DNA of 37,595 nt from contig JAFWQC010000009.1 in assembly GCA_017509245.1 (NCBI GenBank), positions 82,460 through 120,054 on the forward strand, given 5' to 3'. The notes below the pieces were generated by a model, which was not told the origin of the DNA, made no database searches, and worked only from the letters and a program-made list of their open reading frames with translations. Positions within the stretch are counted from its first letter, which is position 1, and the number at the start of each line of letters is the position of its first letter. Below are positions 17,366 through 25,829 of this stretch, one piece after another. The DNA comes from Clostridiales bacterium (lineage in GTDB: Bacteria; Bacillota; Clostridia; Saccharofermentanales; Saccharofermentanaceae). A program made the position numbers and the translations under genes.

Positions 17366-17393
17366 TTGCGCTCCAGAGTTTTTATAATATAAT
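17366..17393 (+). promoter_or_regulatory. Promoter of the GH3 gene
   Basis: TTGCGC (17366-17371), a 16-bp spacer and a consensus TATAAT (17388-17393, overlapping a second TATAAT at 17383). It lies 65 bp upstream of the chosen GH3 start. Confidence 0.65.
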
Positions 17394-17458
17394 AGACTGG
17401 TGTTTATTTGGGCTGACATAGCAGGGCCGTGACGGCAGCCGTATGGAAGGAGTGCTTT

Positions 17459-20035
17459 ATGGATTTTCTCGCGAAGACTACTGATGAGATCACCAATATG
17501 GAGATCAGGCACTTGGACACCGTAAGAGAACTTGCGGCCGAATGCCTTGTACTTCTCGAGAATGACGGTACGCTCCCTATCAAAAATCCCGGAAGGATCG
17601 CTCTTTATGGAAACGGCGCAAGACATACGGTAAAAGGCGGCGGCGGTTCCGGAGAAGTTAATACCAGAAATGATGTAAATATCTGCGACGGCCTTGAGAA
17701 AGCGGGCTTTGAGATCGCTTCCAGGAGCTGGCTCGACAGATATGACGATATATACGAAGAGACCGTTAATGCCTATATGACTAAGGTTGAGACGATTGCC
17801 AAGGCAAGAGGGGTTCCCGCCACGAGCGTTTATTTCGAGATGGCTCTGGAAGCACCTGATATGCCGAAGATCACTGAAGAAGACGTCAAGGAAGCTTCAT
17901 GTGACACCGCGATCTTCGTTATATCACGTGATTCCACTGAAGGAAGAGACAGGACTCCCACCAAGGGCGATTATTATCTTACTGACGAAGAGGATTACAA
18001 TATCGACTTTATCACTTCACACTTTGATAAGGTCATCATTCTCCTTAATGTAGGAGCCGTTATCGATACGTCTGAGCTCAAGCACCGTCCCGGAGTCAAT
18101 TCACTCCTGTTCGTCGGACAGGTCGGTAATATCACGGGACACATCGTTGCAGACTGCATTACAGGCAAGACCAATCCTTCGGGCAAGTTGGTCGATACAT
18201 GGGCTAAGGCTTATGAGGATTATCCGTTTGCGAAGGAATTTTCGAGCCTGAACGGCAATACCGATGACGAATTCTACAGGGAAGGCATCTATGTAGGATA
18301 CAGATTCTTCGATTCATTCGGCCTTCAGCCCTCATATCCGTTCGGATACGGAAAGTCTTATACGACATTCAATACCACTGTTACTGATGTGGTCCAGCAG
18401 GGAACGGACATCAAGGTTTCCGCGATAGTTTCAAATACCGGAGAGTATGCAGGCAAGCAGGTCATCCAGGTATATTTCTCGGCACCTGAGGGCGAGATCG
18501 ACAGACCTTTCCAGGAGCTTGCCGGATTCGCGAAAAGTGAACTTATAGAACCCGGTGCAAGCGAAGTCGTTACTGTCACTTTCCCGATCGAGAATTTCGC
18601 GTGCTTCGATGATGATTATCCCGCAAAAGTCATTCCGGGCGGCGATTACATAATCAGAGTCGGAACAAGCTCCCGCGAGACAAGGATCGAAGCCGTTGTT
18701 ACGGTTCCGGAGACTGTTATCAAGGAGAAGTTCGACAGGATCCTTGAAGACGATGGAAGATATCTTTTCGAAGACCTGAAGAATCCCGGTATCGGCAAGG
18801 CACTGCATCAGGCTCTTGAGGAATCACAGCTTGCCGAGTGCGGAAGAAGATTCACTCTTGATATGTCACGTATCAGAAGAGGCATCATAAGATACAGAGG
18901 CGTTAACGAGACCCATTTGGACGAGAGAAAAGGCGAGACGCTCACATTGGGTTCCGTCATTGGCCGTAACGCAGGTGCTGCCGAGTTTGTTGCACAGTTC
19001 TCTCTCGAAGAATTAGCAGAGCTTATCGTCGGCAGCTATGTCAAGGATGATGACGATGACGATGGCGTTGTATTTGCTTCATCATCACGCGTTCCGGGCG
19101 CTGCCGCTGAGACGACTTCACGTTTTGAATGGTCAAGAAGGATCCCTGTCCTTGTAATGGCAGACGGCCCTGCAGGCTTAAGACTTCAGCCTCACTTCAA
19201 GGCTACCAAGACCGGTGAACTTTTGAAGGGCGGAGAGACATTCGGCCTCATAAATAATCCGTTCCCGGAAGATACTCCCGAAGATGCAGTCGATTACTAT
19301 CAGTACTGCACCATGATCCCCGTTGCCACAGCACTTGCTTCGAGCTGGAATCTCAATCTTATTGAGAAGTTCGGAAGACTTGTCGGCGAGGAGATGGAGG
19401 AATTCGGTGTTCATCTCTGGCTCGCACCGGGAATGAATATCCACAGAAATCCTTTGTGCGGAAGAAACTTCGAATACTATTCCGAAGATCCGCTGATTAC
19501 GGGCCTTTGCGCCGCAGCCGATACGAAGGGCGTCCAGTCTGTTGACGGCAAGGGCGTAACGATAAAGCATTTCGCCTGCAACAACCAGGAAGACAACAGA
19601 ATGTTCAGCAACTCTCACGTTTCCGTAAGAGCTCTGCGCGACATATACCTGAGAGGATTTGAGATAGCAGTAAAGCTTGCGCAGCCTTTCTGCTTAATGA
19701 CTTCATATAACCTCCTCAACGGAATACATACAGCAAATAACTACGAGCTGATCCAGAACGTACTGAGAGACGAATGGGACTATGAAGGTCTTGTAATGAC
19801 CGACTGGTACTCATCTTTTGAAGATGTCGAATTCTTAGGCTACGATGAGAAGAAGATTAAGTATCCGCCGGCATTCTCAAGACTTTGCGTTTATGCCGGA
19901 TGCGACATGCAGATGCCCGGCTGTGCAAAGAATGCCAGGGATATTGTTACTGCGGTCAACACCGGAAGACTTACCTTGAGCGACGTCCAGTCTGCCGCAA
20001 TGAACTTTGTGCGTCTTGCGATCAAATGCTTGTAA
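17459..20035 (+). CDS. GH3 beta-glucosidase/xylosidase with inverted domain order
   Basis: An 858-residue protein without signal peptide, so intracellular. The usual GH3 order is reversed: the alpha/beta sandwich domain comes first (AAECLVLLENDGTLPI near residue 25, KGGGGSGEVN, STEGRDR near 160), then a fibronectin-III-like domain (about 290-400), then the TIM barrel (MADGPAGLRLQP, GMNIHRNPLCGRNFEYYSED, KHFACNNQE) with the nucleophile Asp782 in VMTDWYSS. This inverted arrangement is known from Ruminococcus albus and Butyrivibrio fibrisolvens enzymes. The acid/base is probably in the STEGRDR loop. Substrate could be cellobiose or xylobiose. ATG 17459 has AAGGAG; the longer GTG start does not. 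The next gene is 12 bp away. Confidence 0.92.
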   Translation: MDFLAKTTDEITNMEIRHLDTVRELAAECLVLLENDGTLPIKNPGRIALYGNGARHTVKGGGGSGEVNTRNDVNICDGLEKAGFEIASRSWLDRYDDIYEETVNAYMTKVETIAKARGVPATSVYFEMALEAPDMPKITEEDVKEASCDTAIFVISRDSTEGRDRTPTKGDYYLTDEEDYNIDFITSHFDKVIILLNVGAVIDTSELKHRPGVNSLLFVGQVGNITGHIVADCITGKTNPSGKLVDTWAKAYEDYPFAKEFSSLNGNTDDEFYREGIYVGYRFFDSFGLQPSYPFGYGKSYTTFNTTVTDVVQQGTDIKVSAIVSNTGEYAGKQVIQVYFSAPEGEIDRPFQELAGFAKSELIEPGASEVVTVTFPIENFACFDDDYPAKVIPGGDYIIRVGTSSRETRIEAVVTVPETVIKEKFDRILEDDGRYLFEDLKNPGIGKALHQALEESQLAECGRRFTLDMSRIRRGIIRYRGVNETHLDERKGETLTLGSVIGRNAGAAEFVAQFSLEELAELIVGSYVKDDDDDDGVVFASSSRVPGAAAETTSRFEWSRRIPVLVMADGPAGLRLQPHFKATKTGELLKGGETFGLINNPFPEDTPEDAVDYYQYCTMIPVATALASSWNLNLIEKFGRLVGEEMEEFGVHLWLAPGMNIHRNPLCGRNFEYYSEDPLITGLCAAADTKGVQSVDGKGVTIKHFACNNQEDNRMFSNSHVSVRALRDIYLRGFEIAVKLAQPFCLMTSYNLLNGIHTANNYELIQNVLRDEWDYEGLVMTDWYSSFEDVEFLGYDEKKIKYPPAFSRLCVYAGCDMQMPGCAKNARDIVTAVNTGRLTLSDVQSAAMNFVRLAIKCL

Positions 20036-20047
20036 AACGGGAGTTTA

Positions 20048-21409
20048 ATGGACGAAGTATTTGATTCAGTAAACGTAAATGCAGAGTACAGGAAGGACGA
20101 TGATATCGTCCTTGTTGTATTGAAGGGCAAAGCAGTAAGAGATGATTTCAGGACTCCTCTGATGCATGCGGCCGATATGGTCATGAGGCATTCGTGCAAG
20201 GTCCTTGTCATCGATTTCAGGACAGACATCGAACCGGATGAAGCTGATATCAAGTGGTGTCAGAAGATCCTGGTTCCAAACCTTAAGAAGAACGGGCTTG
20301 AGACACTTGTCTTTATCGACAACGGTAATATCGGCAGGCTTAAAGAAGGTGCGTCACTTTTCGAGGGCAAGATCGATACAAAAGTATGCAAGGACATAGA
20401 AGAAGTCAGATCCCTGACAGGCTCTGCCGCTTCCAAGGCTGACGGGGAAGCCGGTGATCAGAAGACGGTCAGCATGACACGCGAAGAGGCTCTTATCTAC
20501 ATGGGTCTTGAAGCTGATGCCGACATAAAGGAGATCGACGACCGCTTCTGGCAGATGTCCAAGAAATACAGGGGGAAGACCGATCCCGAATCCATCGCAA
20601 AGGAAGATGAGATCTCAGCCGTATACGATATCGCTTCGGGCAGGCGTGACAGAAGGGCCGCCGAGGAGACCCGGAGGAGTACAGAACCCAAGTATTTCGG
20701 AAGATATAAGAGTGACTGGAAGAACATAATCCACTATAACTGGAAGAACTGGATCTTATGGGCAGTCATCGCCGTATCGGCAATCGCAATCACAATAGGA
20801 TTTATTACCAACACCAAGTCGGATTGCTCGGTTATCTTTTTCGGTCACATGGATTTTGACAACACTTATGTCAGGGAAGTGCTTGAAGCACAGGAGATCA
20901 GGAAGCCCTATGTCGGGTCTGTCAATATCGTAGTCCCGAACGATCAGGAGATACCACAGGAAGAATACGGCAACGAGATGTTCAATGCCCAGTTCTATAC
21001 TGACCCTGATGTGCTGGTCTCAGACTCAAGGTCATATAAATTCTATTTCAATGCTTTTAAGGACCTTACACCTCTTTACGACAGGATAATGGAAGGCCTT
21101 TCTGATGAGGCAAAGGCTTCTGTTGAGCCCATTTATATGTCTGAACGCGATGCTGTTAAGTATCAGAACATCATGAACACGTTAAACGGCATCATCGATA
21201 TAGAGGATATGGATCCTGATATGTTCCCGGATACGCCAGTCATGATAGGCATCGAGCTTAAAGATCCTGAAAAGGTCAAGCGGTTAGGCGTCGATTGCTG
21301 GTGGAAGGAACGCGAGACAACGCTGGTCTTCGGCCAGTGCGTCAACAGCACAAATGACGACCAGACAGTCCTCGTTATCACGACGATCATCAACAGCGCA
21401 TTTAATTAA
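20048..21409 (+). CDS. Membrane-anchored protein: SpoIIAA/STAS-like, degenerate J-like and C-terminal soluble domains
   Basis: A 453-residue protein of unrecognised overall architecture. Residues 1-125 look like a SpoIIAA/STAS-type fold (KVLVIDFRTDIEPDEADIKW, then LVPNLKKNGLETLVFIDNG). Residues about 145-195 resemble a J-domain (EEALIYMGLEADADIKEIDDRFWQMSKKY) but have YRGKTD where HPD should be. One membrane helix follows (about 234-256), then some 200 residues probably outside the cell (SDCSVIFFGHMDF onward). No signal peptide is present, so orientation is inferred as N-in. It begins 12 bp after the GH3 stop with a GGGAG site and is likely co-transcribed. Function is unknown. Confidence 0.7.
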   Translation: MDEVFDSVNVNAEYRKDDDIVLVVLKGKAVRDDFRTPLMHAADMVMRHSCKVLVIDFRTDIEPDEADIKWCQKILVPNLKKNGLETLVFIDNGNIGRLKEGASLFEGKIDTKVCKDIEEVRSLTGSAASKADGEAGDQKTVSMTREEALIYMGLEADADIKEIDDRFWQMSKKYRGKTDPESIAKEDEISAVYDIASGRRDRRAAEETRRSTEPKYFGRYKSDWKNIIHYNWKNWILWAVIAVSAIAITIGFITNTKSDCSVIFFGHMDFDNTYVREVLEAQEIRKPYVGSVNIVVPNDQEIPQEEYGNEMFNAQFYTDPDVLVSDSRSYKFYFNAFKDLTPLYDRIMEGLSDEAKASVEPIYMSERDAVKYQNIMNTLNGIIDIEDMDPDMFPDTPVMIGIELKDPEKVKRLGVDCWWKERETTLVFGQCVNSTNDDQTVLVITTIINSAFN

Positions 21410-21428
21410 GGTATAGTCCGCTATAGGA

Positions 21429-22166
21429 TCATGCCATTCCCGTGGCATCGTAAAGCAGCTTTAATTCGCTTTCTTCAAGCGGACGGAACGTTCCGCATGA
21501 CCCGGTATCTTCGCTTACTTTGATCCCTGCCAGTTCTATCCTTCGAAGTTCTGATACTTCCTTGTTGAAGTGCGCGAAAATCCTTCTTACCTCATGAGTC
21601 TTTCCCTCGGTAAGCGTTAGGAGGGCCCTGCCTGTGCCGCTTCCAAAATCAAGGGGTTCGAGCTTTGCAGACGCGATCTGCTCGCTGTAGCCTTTGTCCT
21701 TTATCGTAAAGCCTGACGATATCGTGGCGATCTCATTTTCGCGCCATTCAAGGCCTCTGAAGGTGGCAAGATAGATCTTGGGGACCTTGTATTTCGGTGA
21801 CTGGAGACGGTGGGAAAGCTCACCGTCATTCGTGATTATCAAAAGCCCTGAGGTATGGTAATCAAGCCTTCCGACCGGGGAGAGTTTTTTGGACTTGAGC
21901 TCAGACGGAATGTAGTCGGCAACGCAGGGAAGACGCTTGTCCTCCATGGCTGTGAGCACCCCGTCAGGCTTATCAAGAAGGTAATACAGTTTGGTCTGGC
22001 AGTTGACCGGAGACCCTCCGTAAGTAATGAGATCGCTCTCTGAAACATGCGCCGACGGGTCAGTAACAACGGTGCCGTTAACTTCGACGCCGCCTCCCGA
22101 TATCATGTCCCTTACGCCGGATCTTGTGCCCAGGCCGCTGTTTGCAAGTAATCTGTCAAGTCTCAT
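21429..22166 (-). CDS. RsuA/RluB-family rRNA pseudouridine synthase
   Basis: A 245-residue protein with an N-terminal S4 RNA-binding domain (RLDRLLANSGLGTRSGVRDMI, residues 2-22) and a catalytic domain with the family motif GRLDYHTSGLLIITNDGEL, whose Asp is the nucleophile, plus TEGKTHEVRRIF. It isomerises a uridine in 16S or 23S rRNA; RsuA and RluB types cannot be told apart safely here. The frame continues upstream to 22637 but that part is out of family and overlaps the divergent gene. ATG 22166 has no Shine-Dalgarno and lies only six bases from a TATAAT, so the transcript may be leaderless. Confidence 0.9.
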   Translation of the reverse strand: MRLDRLLANSGLGTRSGVRDMISGGGVEVNGTVVTDPSAHVSESDLITYGGSPVNCQTKLYYLLDKPDGVLTAMEDKRLPCVADYIPSELKSKKLSPVGRLDYHTSGLLIITNDGELSHRLQSPKYKVPKIYLATFRGLEWRENEIATISSGFTIKDKGYSEQIASAKLEPLDFGSGTGRALLTLTEGKTHEVRRIFAHFNKEVSELRRIELAGIKVSEDTGSCGTFRPLEESELKLLYDATGMA

Positions 22167-22172
22167 GAAACT

Positions 22173-22195
22173 ATTATAACTTAATAGTTTATAAT
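22173..22195. promoter_or_regulatory. Divergent -10 elements between the pseudouridine synthase and Smr gene
   Basis: TATAAT on the minus strand (22178-22173) and TATAAT on the plus strand (22190-22195) are only 11 bp apart. The minus element is six bases from the pseudouridine synthase ATG. Neither has a convincing -35, so strength is uncertain and the two polymerases could not be bound at the same time. Confidence 0.5.
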
Positions 22196-22223
22196 TGAAG
22201 TTAATTTGCGAGGTTCTTTGAAG

Positions 22224-22562
22224 ATGGAGATCATAAACATAGAACAGGGACATCCGACGGTCCGGCAGGCCATGACCAAGCTCCAGAACGGCATCTACCG
22301 TGCGAGGGCCACAGGTCAGCCGCTTGCTAAGATAATCCACGGCTACGGATCCTCCGGCACAGGCGGAGCGATCAAGCAGGCTATCAGTATGGAACTTAGG
22401 AAATACATGGCGCGCGGCATGATCAAGGCTTACTGCCCGGGTGAGGATTTCGGCCCTTTCTCGTCTGCGGGGCGCGAGATCAGCGCGAAGCATCCCGCCG
22501 CCTCCAGAGACCGTGACTGGGGAGTACAAAATGACGGCATAACTGTCGTTATGTTTAAATAA
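22224..22562 (+). CDS. Stand-alone Smr-domain protein
   Basis: A 112-residue protein consisting only of an Smr domain, the module found at the C-terminus of MutS2. The signature loop is KIIHGYGSSGTGGAIKQAI near residues 38-56, with the typical terminal beta strand GITVVMF. The first strand reads INIEQGHPTVRQAM, lacking the LDLHG motif of nuclease-active Smr proteins. The ATG at 22224 has GCGAGG about ten bases upstream; TTG codons at 22206 and 22218 are alternatives. It is followed after 15 bp by a uracil-DNA glycosylase gene, suggesting a DNA-repair or nucleic-acid role, but that is inference. Confidence 0.8.
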   Translation: MEIINIEQGHPTVRQAMTKLQNGIYRARATGQPLAKIIHGYGSSGTGGAIKQAISMELRKYMARGMIKAYCPGEDFGPFSSAGREISAKHPAASRDRDWGVQNDGITVVMFK

Positions 22563-22577
22563 GGACAAGAGGTTTAT

Positions 22578-23177
22578 ATGGCAGACGAATTCGAGACAAA
22601 ATGGAACTTGTTTGAAGCCAGGTGCAAGGCTTGCCACAACTGCGGATTAAGGGACGGCTGCAAAAATGTCGTCATCTACAGAGGCAGCAGGAAAGCCCCT
22701 TTGATGATAATCGGCGAGGCGCCCGGTGAGAGCGAGGACATCCAGGGCCTTCCTTTTGTCGGAAGGTCCGGCCAGCTCCTTCAAAACCTTTTGGGAAGCT
22801 ATGGTTTTACTAATGACGACTACCATATCTGCAATATCGCAAAGTGCCGTCCGCCTCAAAACAGGCGTCCCACACCCGAGGAGATCCATGCCTGCAAGCC
22901 CCTGCTCGCTGAGCAGTTCAAGCTTGTAAAGCCCAAGGTTATCCTTCTTTGCGGTTCCACGGCTTATGAGGGGTTCTTCGGCACCAAACCCGTTATGCAC
23001 GATGTCAGGGGCAGGTTCATCGAGAAGAACGGCTACTACATCATGACCACATACCACCCGGCTTATGCCTTGAGAAATCCGGCTAATAAGATGCCGATTT
23101 ACGAGGATATGGCCAAAGTCCGTGAGAAACTGACCGAGATCGGAGCCATGCCTCCTCTGGAGCCCGTAAAAGAATAA
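22578..23177 (+). CDS. Uracil-DNA glycosylase, iron-sulfur type (family 4-like)
   Basis: A 199-residue protein of the thermostable-type UDG family. Visible blocks are the N-terminal cysteine cluster CKACHNCGLRDGC (part of the 4Fe-4S ligand set), the catalytic GEAPGESEDIQGLPFVGRSG, ICNIAKCRPPQNR, LLCGSTA and the His motif TYHPAYALRNP. It removes uracil from DNA as the first step of base-excision repair. The ATG has an AGAGGT site. It follows the Smr gene closely and is probably in the same transcript. Confidence 0.93.
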   Translation: MADEFETKWNLFEARCKACHNCGLRDGCKNVVIYRGSRKAPLMIIGEAPGESEDIQGLPFVGRSGQLLQNLLGSYGFTNDDYHICNIAKCRPPQNRRPTPEEIHACKPLLAEQFKLVKPKVILLCGSTAYEGFFGTKPVMHDVRGRFIEKNGYYIMTTYHPAYALRNPANKMPIYEDMAKVREKLTEIGAMPPLEPVKE

Positions 23178-23237
23178 ATATACCGAACCGGTTACGGCCG
23201 GCTTTATGGAGTCTGCAAAAAGATTAAATATCTTATA

Positions 23238-23266
23238 TTGATTTTCGGAATGTGCTTTGCTATAAT
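23238..23266 (+). promoter_or_regulatory. Promoter of the tRNA gene
   Basis: TTGATT (23238-23243), a 17-bp spacer and consensus TATAAT (23261-23266), 20 bp upstream of the tRNA 5' end. Confidence 0.75.
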
Positions 23267-23286
23267 CTCGAAGTCGTAAAAAGCAT

Positions 23287-23360
23287 TGCCGAATTGTGTA
23301 ACGGTAGCACACCGGTCTCTGACACCGTTTGTCAAGGTTCGAATCCTTGTTCGGCAGCCA
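23287..23360 (+). tRNA. tRNA-Gln (anticodon CUG)
   Basis: A cloverleaf can be drawn by hand: acceptor TGCCGAA with TTCGGCA, D stem GTGT/GCAC, anticodon loop CTCTGAC giving CUG (reads CAG, glutamine), T arm CAAGG-TTCGAAT-CCTTG, discriminator G, and an encoded CCA. The first anticodon-stem pair is a C-U mismatch (C27-U43), leaving four pairs. A promoter precedes and a terminator follows, so it is a single-gene unit. Confidence 0.93.
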
Positions 23361-23363
23361 ATC

Positions 23364-23408
23364 AAACCGCATTTGTTCCTGAGTAAGGCATTTGCGGTTT
23401 TTTATTTT
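23364..23408 (+). terminator. Terminator after tRNA-Gln
   Basis: AAACCGCA (23364-23371) pairs with TGCGGTTT (23393-23400), followed by TTTATTTT. The loop is about 20 nt. A TTTTCGCGCGCGCCGG motif, seen after other terminators here, follows immediately. Confidence 0.75.
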
Positions 23409-23531
23409 CGCGCGCGCCGGAAAGGCAATCTACGAAATATAAAGAGTTATGCACATATTTGTTATTATTTGTCTGGTTGTGATGATATAATCGCTATGTT
23501 ATTTAAGTAATCCTTTTTGAGGGAGGCTATT

Positions 23532-25769
23532 ATGAAGAAAAAGATCGTAAGCGCGGTCCTGGCAGGTTCCATGCTGTTGAGCCTGGCTTCGTGCACCAAG
23601 ACTGTGCCAACAGACACGGAAACTTCAGAGACATCTGAGACAACGACTGAAGTGACCGAGACTACTTTGGATCCTGATTCAATCATGGGATTCAACATGA
23701 TCGATAACGGGGATTTCTCCAACAAGAAAGCTGCTTGGAATGTTTATCTTGAGGGCGGTGAAGGACTCGTCATCGTTAATGACAAGGGCGAACTCGAGTA
23801 CGACTGCTCCATTGTAGGAACAAAGCAGCACGCAAACCAGATCTACTATGACGGATTCAGCATCTATCAGGACTGCACATATGAGATGCAGTTCGATGCT
23901 TATGCGACCGTCGAGCGTGATATTGAGTACAGGATCCAGATCAACGGTTCCGACTACCACGCTTATAACAGCGAGATCATCCACGTAACAACGGAGATGC
24001 AGCATTTTGACATCACATTCACGATGGAGGAAGCAAGCGATCCCGCACCGCGTCTCTGCTTCAATCTCGGAAAATTCGAGACCAATGACAAGTTTAAAGA
24101 GCATTCCGTTATGTTCGATAATTTCGATCTGAGATGCATCGATGACAGCGGATATGTAAATGCAGGCAAGATCGTATACCCTGCGATCAACCTCAATCAG
24201 GTAGGCTATCTTACCAAGGCTGAAAAGATCGCTGTTCTCAACGGTGATGCGATCGCTTCCAAGGCTTCTGTCGTTGATGCCGTTTCTGGCAGCACCGTAT
24301 ATGAAGGCGACGTAAGCGCAGCAGTATTTAATGAGAGCACCGGAAGAGACGAGGCTAGATTTGATTTCTCAAGCGTCACAACACCCGGTGAATATAAGGT
24401 CGTTGTCGGCGATATCGAATCATTCAGGTTCGTGATCAGTGATGATGTTTACGATGATGCTTTCAAGGCATCGCTCCGTATGTTCTACCTTCAGAGATGC
24501 GGCGTTGAGCTTACAGAAGACTTAGCAGGCGATTATGCTCACCCTGAATGCCATACATCTGAAGCAACGATCTACGGCACCGATGAGACTATCGATGTAT
24601 CAGGCGGCTGGCACGATGCAGGTGACTACGGAAGATATGTAGTTTCCGGCGCGAAGGCAGCAGCAGACCTCATGCTTGCATACTCACTCTATCCGAAGGC
24701 ATTTGACGATAACCTCGGCATCCCTGAATCCGGCAACGGCGTACCTGATGTTCTCGACGAAGTTCAGTTCGAGCTCAACTGGCTGTTCAAGATGCAGAAT
24801 TCCGAAGGCGGCGTTTACCACAAGGTAACATGCACCAACTTCCCCGGCTTCGTAATGCCTGAGGAAGAGACCGAAGAACTCATCGTCTGCCCTGTATCCA
24901 CAACGGCAACCGGCGATTTCGCTGCAGTCATGGCAATGGCATCCAAGGTCTACGAAAAGATTGACGCAGACTTCGCTGCAAAGTGCCTCGAAGCAGCACA
25001 GAAGGCAGCAGACTATCTCGATACGCATCCTGATCTCGAAGGCGCTAAGAACCCTGACGGCATCGTAACAGGCGAATATCCTGACATCGAAGATGCTGAC
25101 GAAAGGATCTGGGCTTACGCAGAGCTCTTCAAGGCTACGGGCGACACAAAGTACGATGACGCATTCTGCGCTCTCATCGACGGCGAAGTTCCTTACGCAA
25201 CAGACCTCGGCTGGATGGGCGTAGGCGGATATGCAAGCTACGCTTATCTCTCGTCTGCAGTTAAGGGCAAGTACTATGATGCAGTTCTCGCAAGCTTCAT
25301 GGGCGGCCTTTCAGCTATCGAGGCAGCCGCTGCAAGCGACAGCTACAACTCATCACTTACCGTATATCCTTGGGGCAGCAACATGTCCATCGCAAACAAC
25401 GGTATGTATATGCTCCTCTACGATTCATTGAACGGCGGCAATAAGGGCGACGGTATCGCAAGAGAGCAACTCAACTACCTGCTCGGAACCAACGGCGTTG
25501 GCTATTGCTTCCTCACATGCTATGGTACGGTATCCCCCGAATCACCTCACCACAGACCTTCACAGGCAAAGGGTAAGCCGGTTCCGGGCATGCTCGCAGG
25601 CGGTCCTAACGAGAATCTCGAGGATCCTTACGCAGCAAACGTTCTCGCAGAAGCCGCTCCCGCCCTCTGCTATGCAGACAGTGACCAGGCATTCTCCCTG
25701 AACGAGGTTACCATCTACTGGAATTCACCTGCGGTATTCCTTTTCGCGTACGTCGAAAGCAAAGGCTGA
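23532..25769 (+). CDS. GH9 cellulase, lipoprotein with N-terminal CBM
   Basis: A 745-residue surface-anchored endoglucanase-type enzyme. It has a lipoprotein signal (MKKKIVSAVLAGSMLLSLASC, lipobox Cys21), a short Thr/Glu linker, a CBM4/9-like jelly-roll domain (about 50-205, NMIDNGDFSNKKAAWNVYL), a CelD_N immunoglobulin-like domain (about 215-310, INLNQVGYLTKAEKIAV), and the GH9 alpha6/alpha6 barrel. Catalytic blocks are GGWHDAGDYGRY near residue 358 (base Asp), HRPSQ near 673 and NEVTIYWNSPAVF near 724 (acid Glu). ATG 23532 has GGGAGG; an upstream TTG is not needed. A TATAAT lies at 23486. It hydrolyses beta-1,4-glucan outside the cell, while the cytoplasmic GH3 could complete cellodextrin use. 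Confidence 0.93.
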   Translation: MKKKIVSAVLAGSMLLSLASCTKTVPTDTETSETSETTTEVTETTLDPDSIMGFNMIDNGDFSNKKAAWNVYLEGGEGLVIVNDKGELEYDCSIVGTKQHANQIYYDGFSIYQDCTYEMQFDAYATVERDIEYRIQINGSDYHAYNSEIIHVTTEMQHFDITFTMEEASDPAPRLCFNLGKFETNDKFKEHSVMFDNFDLRCIDDSGYVNAGKIVYPAINLNQVGYLTKAEKIAVLNGDAIASKASVVDAVSGSTVYEGDVSAAVFNESTGRDEARFDFSSVTTPGEYKVVVGDIESFRFVISDDVYDDAFKASLRMFYLQRCGVELTEDLAGDYAHPECHTSEATIYGTDETIDVSGGWHDAGDYGRYVVSGAKAAADLMLAYSLYPKAFDDNLGIPESGNGVPDVLDEVQFELNWLFKMQNSEGGVYHKVTCTNFPGFVMPEEETEELIVCPVSTTATGDFAAVMAMASKVYEKIDADFAAKCLEAAQKAADYLDTHPDLEGAKNPDGIVTGEYPDIEDADERIWAYAELFKATGDTKYDDAFCALIDGEVPYATDLGWMGVGGYASYAYLSSAVKGKYYDAVLASFMGGLSAIEAAAASDSYNSSLTVYPWGSNMSIANNGMYMLLYDSLNGGNKGDGIAREQLNYLLGTNGVGYCFLTCYGTVSPESPHHRPSQAKGKPVPGMLAGGPNENLEDPYAANVLAEAAPALCYADSDQAFSLNEVTIYWNSPAVFLFAYVESKG

Positions 25770-25795
25770 TCCGGTCACGTAAATCAGAAATATCA

Positions 25796-25829
25796 AGGGG
25801 CTGTCTCCGCCGTGGAGGCAGCCTCTTTT
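25796..25829 (+). terminator. Terminator after the GH9 gene
   Basis: GGGGCTGTCTCC pairs with GGAGGCAGCCTC around a GCCGT loop, with one G-U wobble, followed by TTTT. It is similar in sequence to the terminator at 37331-37362. Confidence 0.9.

Noticed and set aside
22167..22637. 157-residue N-terminal extension of the pseudouridine synthase frame
   Set aside because: It overlaps the divergent Smr gene and the start of the UDG gene, does not resemble the family, and the S4 domain begins exactly at the ATG at 22166.
22647..23372. 241-residue minus-strand frame across UDG and the tRNA
   Set aside because: It is antisense to a clear UDG gene and a clear tRNA, with no ribosome site and no recognisable domain.
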